From: JBEKYD01 sp052148435
Lineage (GTDB): Bacteria > Acidobacteriota > Terriglobia > Bryobacterales > Bryobacteraceae
Length of the DNA stretch: 64,000 nucleotides
Assembly (NCBI GenBank): GCA_052148435.1
Contig: JBKQIF010000097.1
Coordinates: 37,071-101,070, forward strand
Reading direction: 5' to 3'
Each line of letters starts with the position of its first letter. Within the stretch, counting starts at the first letter, position 1. The notes below the pieces were generated by a model. It ran no database searches. It was not told the origin of the DNA and saw only the letters and a program-made list of their open reading frames with translations. Both the position numbers and the translations under genes were made by a program. Positions 58,275-64,000 of the stretch are shown here, in pieces.

Positions 58275-58670
58275 TTACCAAACGCGGCACAAAATCTCGC
58301 CGCCCACTTTCTCCCGATGCGCGTCGCGCCCGGTCATGACCCCCCGCGCCGTGGTCAGAATGTTGATTCCCATGCCGCCCAGCACGCGCGGAATGTCGGT
58401 CTGACCCACGTATACCCGGCAGCCCGGACGCGATACGCGCTCGATCGCCGAAATCACCGGCGACGTGTTGGCCGCGTATTTCAGGTAGATCTTGATGGTC
58501 TTCTTGGCGCCTTCTTCGGCTACCTTGTAGTTGGCAATGTAGCCTTCTTCCTTCAGAATGCGGGCGATTTCCGCTTTCAGCTTGGAAGCCGGCACGTCCA
58601 CCTTCGGGTGGCGGGCCTGGATCGCGTTGCGCACGCGAGTCAGCATGTCGGCAATGGGATCGCTGGTCAT
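58275..58670 (-). CDS. rpsH: Ribosomal protein S8
   Basis: A 131-residue protein. MTSDPIADMLTRVRNAIQAR and the C-terminal GINILTTARGVMTGRDAHRE (STSxGVMT-type motif) are diagnostic. Confidence 0.96.
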   Translation of the reverse strand: MTSDPIADMLTRVRNAIQARHPKVDVPASKLKAEIARILKEEGYIANYKVAEEGAKKTIKIYLKYAANTSPVISAIERVSRPGCRVYVGQTDIPRVLGGMGINILTTARGVMTGRDAHREKVGGEILCRVW

Positions 58671-58721
58671 AACTCTCCTCTAATTCCGTCCGTCTCCTGG
58701 AGCAGGCACATCCGCCGCACC

Positions 58722-58931
58722 TTACCAGCTCGCCTTGGTCACGCCCGGAATCTCGCCATTCAGGGCGAGCTGGCGGAAGCACAGGCGGCAGATACCGTAC
58801 TTGCGCAGGAACGCGCGCGGCCGGCCGCAGCGCCAGCAGCGATTGCGGTGGCGGCAGCGCAGCTTCGGCGTCTTGGCCTTGCGGGCCTTCTCGAGCTTAA
58901 TGTCTTTGGCGATTTTTGCGGTCGTGGCCAT
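58722..58931 (-). CDS. rpsN: Ribosomal protein S14, zinc-binding type
   Basis: A 69-residue type Z S14 with paired cysteines: NRCWRCGRPRAF and YGICRLCFRQLALNGEIPGV. The last residues TKASW are invariant in the family. The N-terminus is slightly longer than in the standard 61-residue form. Confidence 0.95.
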   Translation of the reverse strand: MATTAKIAKDIKLEKARKAKTPKLRCRHRNRCWRCGRPRAFLRKYGICRLCFRQLALNGEIPGVTKASW

Positions 58932-58958
58932 CGGTTTCTCGCTTTCTTCCTCGCCGCC

Positions 58959-59501
58959 TTACGGGCGGAACGGCATGCCCATCTGGCGCAACAGCGCCAG
59001 ACCCTCGGCATCGGTCCGCGCCGTGGTCGTGATGGAAATATTCATGCCCTTGGTCTTTTCCACCTTGGCATAATCGATTTCCGGGAAAATCAACTGCTCC
59101 TTCAAGCCCAGCGTGTAGTTCCCGCGCCCGTCGAACGACTTGGAGGATACCCCGCGGAAGTCGCGCACGCGCGGCAGCGCCACGTTCACCAGCCGGTCGA
59201 AGAACTCGTACATGCGGTCGCCGCGCAGCGTCACCATGCAGCCGATCGACATGCCTTCGCGCAGCTTGAACTGCGCGATCGACTTGGTGGCCTTGGTCAC
59301 CACCGGCTTCTGGCCGGCAATGGCGCCCAGCTCGTTCACCGCGCCGTCCATCAGCTTGGCGTTCTGGGTCGCTTCCCCCAGACCGATGTTGACCGAAATC
59401 TTGTGCAGCTTCGGCACGGCCATCCCGTTCTTGTACCCGAACTCCTTGGTCAGAGTCGGAACCACTTTTTTTTGATAATGCTCTTTCAAACGCGCTGCCA
59501 T
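58959..59501 (-). CDS. rplE: Ribosomal protein L5
   Basis: A 180-residue 5S-binding protein. MAVPKLHKISVNIGLGEATQ and KSIAQFKLREGMSIGCMVTL match L5; GMNISITTTARTDAEGLALL ends it. Starts 12 bases after rplX. Confidence 0.96.
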   Translation of the reverse strand: MAARLKEHYQKKVVPTLTKEFGYKNGMAVPKLHKISVNIGLGEATQNAKLMDGAVNELGAIAGQKPVVTKATKSIAQFKLREGMSIGCMVTLRGDRMYEFFDRLVNVALPRVRDFRGVSSKSFDGRGNYTLGLKEQLIFPEIDYAKVEKTKGMNISITTTARTDAEGLALLRQMGMPFRP

Positions 59502-59513
59502 GGAATCCTCGTC

Positions 59514-59906
59514 TTACTTCCGGTCGAGCGTCTGCCCGCACTTGCGGCACACCCGCGTGCGCCGGCTCTTGCCGCCGGACACGACATCCACGTGATGGGA
59601 CACCCGCACGGCCTTGTTGCAGCCAGGGCAAACAATCATCACGTTGGAGACCGCGATCGGGCTTTCCCGCTCGGCGATGCCGCCCTTGATCTGCCGCGAC
59701 GGATTGGGCCGGGTATGGCGCTTCACCATCATGACGTGCTCGACGAGCACCTTGCCGCTCTCGCGGTCCACCCGCAGCACGCGGCCGGTCTTACCCCGGT
59801 CGCGGCCCGCGATCACCCGCACCGTGTCTTCCTTCTTGAGATCGATCCGCACCGCCGCCTTCGCCGTGCGGCGCATCCCCACCGGATTCTTCTTTGCTGC
59901 CGCCAT
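59514..59906 (-). CDS. rplX: Ribosomal protein L24
   Basis: A 130-residue protein. The KOW segment DTVRVIAGRDRGKTGRVLRV is followed by KRHTRPNPSRQIKGGIAERE. The C-terminus has CPGC and CRKC pairs, a likely zinc site. The N-terminal 20 residues are an extension relative to shorter L24 proteins. Overlaps rplN by one base. Confidence 0.95.
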   Translation of the reverse strand: MAAAKKNPVGMRRTAKAAVRIDLKKEDTVRVIAGRDRGKTGRVLRVDRESGKVLVEHVMMVKRHTRPNPSRQIKGGIAERESPIAVSNVMIVCPGCNKAVRVSHHVDVVSGGKSRRTRVCRKCGQTLDRK

Positions 59907-60274
59907 CAGATCACCTCGGGGGCCAGCGAAACGATTTTCATGAATCTCTTGTCGCGCAGTTCCCTGGCCACCGGACCGAACACGCGCGTGCCCACCGGCT
60001 CGCCCACATCGTTGATCAGCACCGCCGCGTTCGAATCGAACCGGATGTAGCTGCCATCCTTGCGGCGCGTCTCCTTGCGCATGCGTACGATCACGCAGCG
60101 CACCACTTTACCCTTCTTGATGCTCGAGTCCGGCGCGGCTTCCTTCACCGCGGCCGTCACCACGTCGCCCAGACCCGCCCGCAGCCCCAAGTCGCCGCCG
60201 CGGGGCAGAATACAGCTCAGTCTGCGGGCGCCGCTGTTGTCGGCCACATCGAGAATGGTTCGCATTCCAATCAT
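59906..60274 (-). CDS. rplN: Ribosomal protein L14
   Basis: A 122-residue protein, normal length, from ATG 60274: MIGMRTILDVADNSGARRLS, with VVRCVIVRMRKETRRKDGSY and the C-terminal VFGPVARELRDKRFMKIVSL. A longer in-frame start at 60295 is disfavoured because the family starts at the Met chosen. Confidence 0.97.
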   Translation of the reverse strand: MIGMRTILDVADNSGARRLSCILPRGGDLGLRAGLGDVVTAAVKEAAPDSSIKKGKVVRCVIVRMRKETRRKDGSYIRFDSNAAVLINDVGEPVGTRVFGPVARELRDKRFMKIVSLAPEVI

Positions 60275-60319
60275 AAAAAGCTCCCAGAACGTCAATCGCC
60301 CGAAATTAAACCGTCACGG

Positions 60320-60658
60320 CTAAACCTTCACATCCAGCTCGGAGGGCTGCGCGCCCACCTGCGCCGCGCGCCGCACCACTTCCGCCAGCGTCCAGCGCTT
60401 CAGCCTGCTCAACGGCCGGCTCTCCACGATCCGCACCACGTCTCCCAGCTTGGCCATTCCCCGCTCGTCGTGAGCGTAGAACTTCTTGCGCTTCTTGATA
60501 ATGCGCTTGTACAGGGGATGCGGCACGCGCCGGCTCACTTCCACCACGATGGTCTTGGCCATCTTGGTCGAAACCACCGAGCCGATCTTCTCGGTCGGCT
60601 TATGCTTGGTCCCCTGGTCTTTCGGCGCCGGCGCCTTCCCGTCGTTTGCTTCCGCCAT
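60320..60658 (-). CDS. rpsQ: Ribosomal protein S17
   Basis: A 112-residue protein. The OB-fold core is GSVVSTKMAKTIVVEVSRRV, PLYKRIIKKRKKFYAHDERG and VRIVESRPLSRLKRWTLAEV. It has about 23 extra N-terminal residues and a short C-terminal tail compared with the 84-residue E. coli form. Its ATG overlaps the rpmC stop. Confidence 0.95.
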   Translation of the reverse strand: MAEANDGKAPAPKDQGTKHKPTEKIGSVVSTKMAKTIVVEVSRRVPHPLYKRIIKKRKKFYAHDERGMAKLGDVVRIVESRPLSRLKRWTLAEVVRRAAQVGAQPSELDVKV

Positions 60659-60861
60659 TATTTGGTCCCTCCCGCCAGCTCCCGCTCGCGCAGGACGGTA
60701 TGGATGCGGGCCCGGTCCTTGCGCATCGCGCGCGCCTTCTTCAGCCCATCCATCTGCCCCATGGACATCTGAAAATGAAGACGAAACAACTGCTCGTTCA
60801 TTTCCTGCAACTGGCGCCGTAACTCCTGATCGTCCAGATCGCGAACTTTTTGCGACTTCAT
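60658..60861 (-). CDS. rpmC: Ribosomal protein L29
   Basis: A 67-residue two-helix protein: KVRDLDDQELRRQLQEMNEQ, LFRLHFQMSMGQMDGLKKAR and the C-terminal RIHTVLRERELAGG. Lies between rplP and rpsQ as usual. Confidence 0.95.
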   Translation of the reverse strand: MKSQKVRDLDDQELRRQLQEMNEQLFRLHFQMSMGQMDGLKKARAMRKDRARIHTVLRERELAGGTK

Positions 60862-60887
60862 AATCGGCTTGCTCCGCGTCCTCTCGC

Positions 60888-61298
<411 letters not shown>

Positions 61299-61322
61299 CA
61301 TCATGGGGTTTGCCCTCGGTCC

Positions 61323-62294
61323 TTACTGGTTCTCACCCGGCTTGGTTTCCGCCGGCTGGCCTTCGGTAGCGCCCGGCGCGCTCTCCTGCCGCGCCTCCTG
61401 CTTCCAGCTCGGCTGCTGCGGCGACATCAACGGCGGCAGTATCGGCGTTACCGGCCGCGCCGCCGGATGCGGCAGATCGCTCGGTGGCGCCTGCATCGCC
61501 GGGCCGGCGGGTTGCGCCACCGGCGGCGCCGCCGCTACCGGCGGCGGGGTACGATCGCGGTCCCTGCGGTCCCGGTCGCGTCCGTCGCGGTCGCGTCCGC
61601 CCCGGTCCCTGCGGTCGCGCGGGTCCCGCCGCGGCTCGGGCTCCGGCAGCAGGCCGCGACGCTTGGTCAAGTCCAGAATTTCACCCTTGTACAACCAGGC
61701 CTTGACGCCGATCACGCCGTAGGTGGTGTGCGCCTCGGCGAAGCCGTAGTCGATATCGGCGCGCAGGGTGTGCAGCGGAAGCTGCCCCTGCAGGTACCAT
61801 TCGCTGCGCGCGATTTCGGCCCCGTTCAGCCGGCCCGAAACGCGCACCTTGATCCCTTTGCAGCCGAACCGCAGCGCCGAATCCACGGCCTTGCGCATGG
61901 CGCGCCGGAAAGCCACCCGCTTTTCCAGTTGCAGGGCGATCGATTCCGACACCAGTTGCGCGTCGAGCTCCGGCTTGTGCACTTCCTGAATGTCGATGAA
62001 GACCTCGCGCTTGGTCTTCTTCGCCATGTCCTGTTTCAGCTTCTCGATTTCCGCGCCCTTGCGGCCGATGATGATGCCCGGCCGCGAAGTCCGAATGGTG
62101 ACCCGCAGCTTGTTGCCCGGGCGATCCACCTCGATCGAGCTCACCCCCGCCGCCTTCAGCCGCGTCCCCAGCGCTTTCTTCAGCTCCAGGTCCTCCCGCA
62201 GCAACTGCGCGTAATTGTGGGTGGCGAACCAGCGCGAGCGCCACGGCTTGTTGAAGCCCAATCGAAAACCGTACGGATGAACTTTCTGTCCCAT
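61323..62294 (-). CDS. rpsC: Ribosomal protein S3 with long C-terminal extension
   Basis: A 323-residue protein. MGQKVHPYGFRLGFNKPWRS, the KH segment TSRPGIIIGRKGAEIEKLKQ and the C-domain GWYLQ-type WYLQGQLPLHTLRADIDYGF are canonical, ending near residue 220. The remaining 100 residues are an extension: a run of Arg-Asp repeats (DRRDRGGRDRDGRDRDRRDR) then a Pro/Ala-rich tail. No rRNA-binding motif is evident there. Starts directly after rplV. Confidence 0.95.
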   Translation of the reverse strand: MGQKVHPYGFRLGFNKPWRSRWFATHNYAQLLREDLELKKALGTRLKAAGVSSIEVDRPGNKLRVTIRTSRPGIIIGRKGAEIEKLKQDMAKKTKREVFIDIQEVHKPELDAQLVSESIALQLEKRVAFRRAMRKAVDSALRFGCKGIKVRVSGRLNGAEIARSEWYLQGQLPLHTLRADIDYGFAEAHTTYGVIGVKAWLYKGEILDLTKRRGLLPEPEPRRDPRDRRDRGGRDRDGRDRDRRDRDRTPPPVAAAPPVAQPAGPAMQAPPSDLPHPAARPVTPILPPLMSPQQPSWKQEARQESAPGATEGQPAETKPGENQ

Positions 62295-62639
62295 TTAGAC
62301 TTCTTCCTTGTCCGCTACCCGGATGACGATATGCGCCATCCGGCGCTGGTAACGATAGGCCCGGCCCATGGGAGCCGGACGCACACGCTTCATCCGCGGC
62401 CCTTCGTTCACGTAGGCCTCGCTCACGTACAACTCGTCCACGTCCACGTCTTCATTCCGGTTCTGTGCGTTGGCAATCGCCGACTTCAGCACCTTCTCCA
62501 CCGTGGGCGCGATCCGCTTGTTGGTGGCGCGCAGCGTGTTCAGCGCCGCCCCCGCCTGCTGGCCCCGGATCAGGTCCACCACCAGGCGCGCCTTCTGCGC
62601 CGAGATTCTGATGTATCGGGCTTCCGCTTTCGCTTCCAT
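62295..62639 (-). CDS. rplV: Ribosomal protein L22
   Basis: A 114-residue protein. ARYIRISAQKARLVVDLIRG and GPRMKRVRPAPMGRAYRYQR are the family's exit-tunnel loop and signature. Abuts rpsC without a gap. Confidence 0.96.
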   Translation of the reverse strand: MEAKAEARYIRISAQKARLVVDLIRGQQAGAALNTLRATNKRIAPTVEKVLKSAIANAQNRNEDVDVDELYVSEAYVNEGPRMKRVRPAPMGRAYRYQRRMAHIVIRVADKEEV

Positions 62640-62666
62640 GAAAAATCCTCTTCCGCCAATCGTCCC

Positions 62667-62957
62667 TTAGGCCGGCTTGGCGGTCTTCTCCGTTGCCGCC
62701 TTCACCGAGTGGCCCCGGAACGTCCGCGTCGGCGAAAACTCGCCCAGCTTGTGGCCCACCATGTTCTCGGTGATATACACCGGAATGAATTTCTTGCCGT
62801 TGTGCACCGCGATGGTTTGTCCCACGAATTCGGGCAGGATGGTGGATCGCCGCGACCACGTCCGCACCACCTTCTTTTCGTTGGCCGCGCTCAGCACCGC
62901 CAACCTGTTCTCCAGGTGGCTGTCGGTGAACGGTCCCTTCTTAACCGATCTCCCCAT
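62667..62957 (-). CDS. rpsS: Ribosomal protein S19
   Basis: A 96-residue protein. MGRSVKKGPFTDSHLENRLA and VGHKLGEFSPTRTFRGHS are diagnostic. Located three bases after rplB. Confidence 0.96.
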   Translation of the reverse strand: MGRSVKKGPFTDSHLENRLAVLSAANEKKVVRTWSRRSTILPEFVGQTIAVHNGKKFIPVYITENMVGHKLGEFSPTRTFRGHSVKAATEKTAKPA

Positions 62958-62960
62958 TGG

Positions 62961-63791
62961 TTACCTCTTCTTACTCTTCCGCTGCGCGATCCACTGATCC
63001 GTCCGCTTGTTGTTGCGCGTCTTGAAACCGCGCGTGGGCTGGCCCCACGGCGTCACCGGATGACGGCCGCCCGAGGTCTTGCCTTCGCCGCCGCCGTGCG
63101 GGTGATCCACCGGGTTCATGACCACGCCGCGGTTCACCGGCTTCTTGCCCAGCCAGCGGTTGCGCCCGGCCTTGCCGATCGAGATGTTCTCGTGATCGGT
63201 ATTGCCAACCTGCCCCACCGTCGCCATGCAATCCACCAGCACCTTGCGGGTTTCCCCGGAAGGCAGCTTCAGCAGCGCGTACTCGCCTTCCTTGGCCACC
63301 AGTTGCGCGGATGCCCCGGCCGAGCGCGCCATCTGCGCTCCCTTGCCCGGCTTCAGCTCAATGTTGTGCACAATCGTGCCCGCCGGGATGTTCTTCAGCG
63401 GCAGCGCGTTGCCCACCAGGATGTCGGCATCCGGCCCGCTGATGATCTTGGCTCCCACCTTCAGTCCCACCGGCTGCAGAATGTAGCGCTTTTCGCCGTC
63501 GGCGTAGCTGAGCAGCGCGATGCGCGCCGAGCGGTTGGGATCGTATTCGATCGTGGCCACCGTGGCGGGTATGCCCTGCTTGTCGCGCTTGAAGTCAATC
63601 ACGCGAATCTTGCGCTTGTGGCCGCCGCCGCGGTGCCACATCGTCAAATCGCCGGAATTACGGCGACCGCCCGAGCGCTTCTTCGGCTCGGTCAGCGGCT
63701 TGTGCGGCCGGTTCGTCGTCAGATCGTCGTTGACCTGCGAGCTCTTGAAACGCAGGGTCGGTGTGATCGGTCTGTAAGTCTTGATCGCCAT
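62961..63791 (-). CDS. rplB: Ribosomal protein L2
   Basis: A 276-residue core large-subunit protein. MAIKTYRPITPTLRFKSSQV opens it, GRNSGDLT-like RRNSGDLTMWHRGGGHKRKI follows, and the C-terminal NPVDHPHGGGEGKTSGGRHP carries the essential peptidyl-transferase histidine. Full length. Confidence 0.97.
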   Translation of the reverse strand: MAIKTYRPITPTLRFKSSQVNDDLTTNRPHKPLTEPKKRSGGRRNSGDLTMWHRGGGHKRKIRVIDFKRDKQGIPATVATIEYDPNRSARIALLSYADGEKRYILQPVGLKVGAKIISGPDADILVGNALPLKNIPAGTIVHNIELKPGKGAQMARSAGASAQLVAKEGEYALLKLPSGETRKVLVDCMATVGQVGNTDHENISIGKAGRNRWLGKKPVNRGVVMNPVDHPHGGGEGKTSGGRHPVTPWGQPTRGFKTRNNKRTDQWIAQRKSKKR

Positions 63792-63924
63792 AGTTCTTCT
63801 CTTCCAGATCCCAACCGCTCTTCCGGCGGGATCTCTTGGGCCGGACAGATAGGGTTTGGTTCTCCCATCCGGCTACTGCCGCGCTTCGAATCCGCGGCCG
63901 CTTCGGCTCACTGCCGCGCCAGAA

Positions 63925-64000
63925 CTAAATGTTCTGCGCGTACTCGGGCATCTTTTCGCCCTCGGCGAGCCGTACATAGGCCTTCTTCCAGTCCGGACGG
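63925..64000 (-). CDS. rplW: Ribosomal protein L23, C-terminal end only
   Basis: The minus strand encodes RPDWKKAYVRLAEGEKMPEY then AQNI and a stop at 63925-63927; the WKKAYVxLxEG pattern is the C-terminus of L23. The rest lies outside the window. The 133-base gap to rplB is larger than most spacers of this operon. Confidence 0.88.
   Translation of the reverse strand, partial: RPDWKKAYVRLAEGEKMPEYAQNI

Overview
The window comes from a GC-rich bacterium, most likely an acidobacterium of the Bryobacterales/Solibacter group. The clearest marker is the C-terminal domain in the broken gene at 29773-30690, which I recognise as the Solibacter-type domain (TIGR03437). A Ser/Thr kinase with an extracellular tail, a single-chain LptF-LptG fusion, secreted TldD/PmbA proteins, a DUF2961 protein, a carboxypeptidase-regulatory-like outer-envelope protein and abundant palindromic intergenic repeats all fit that group. 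No rRNA gene, complete tRNA or CRISPR array was seen.

Layout. 1-4.5 kb: a DUF2961 protein, then a phosphonate-type zinc dehydrogenase and phosphonoacetaldehyde hydrolase, then a three-gene DUF4258/DUF2283 module. 4.5-6.3 kb: a decayed stretch with a frameshifted gene and a DUF433 antitoxin beside a truncated DUF5615 toxin. 6.3-13.9 kb: pgk, mazEF, the kinase, a secreted beta-propeller protein and Tat-exported ferredoxin-type aldo/keto reductase, and two tandem toxin-antitoxin (TA) pairs. 14.3-18.4 kb: an arginine operon argF-argG-argH-argR behind two ArgR boxes that cover the -10 region. 18.4-23.3 kb: a C-terminal processing protease, a small membrane protein, a MerR regulator, an acid phosphatase remnant, a frameshifted hicBA pair and an exported amidohydrolase. 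23.4-29.3 kb (minus): two secreted TldD/PmbA paralogues followed by LptFG. 29.8-41.2 kb: a broken TIGR03437 gene, an M13 peptidase, a cytidylate-kinase-like protein, galT, a beta-propeller lipoprotein, cydAB, several hypotheticals and a frameshifted RelE/Xre pair. 41.5-49.6 kb: an envelope protein, a Tat-exported PLP enzyme, then a haem O/copper/ABC cluster (ctaB, ABC-2 transporter, SCO1, DUF420, CusF-like protein, hydrolase). 49.7-64 kb (minus): the S10-spc-alpha ribosomal protein operon from rplW (partial) to rplQ, with secY, adk, map, infA and rpoA.

How it fits together. The left two thirds are accessory in character: seven TA-like loci lie between 3.7 and 41.2 kb, four of them with a broken member or a lost partner, together with gene fragments (a duplicated amidohydrolase 5' end, two tRNA 3'-end fragments, a phosphatase tail) and at least five families of dispersed repeats. 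The right third is conserved housekeeping sequence, although two repeat-like insertions sit even inside the ribosomal operon. Many genes on the accessory side have -10-like sequences ending about 7 to 10 bases from the start codon, so leaderless or very short-leader transcripts look common.

I found no system here that I can confidently call new. The best candidates for follow-up are the exported TldD pair in which one partner has lost the metal-binding histidines, its linkage to a fused LptFG, the recurrent leaderless promoter pattern, and the repeat hairpins that share GTGGC-type ends.
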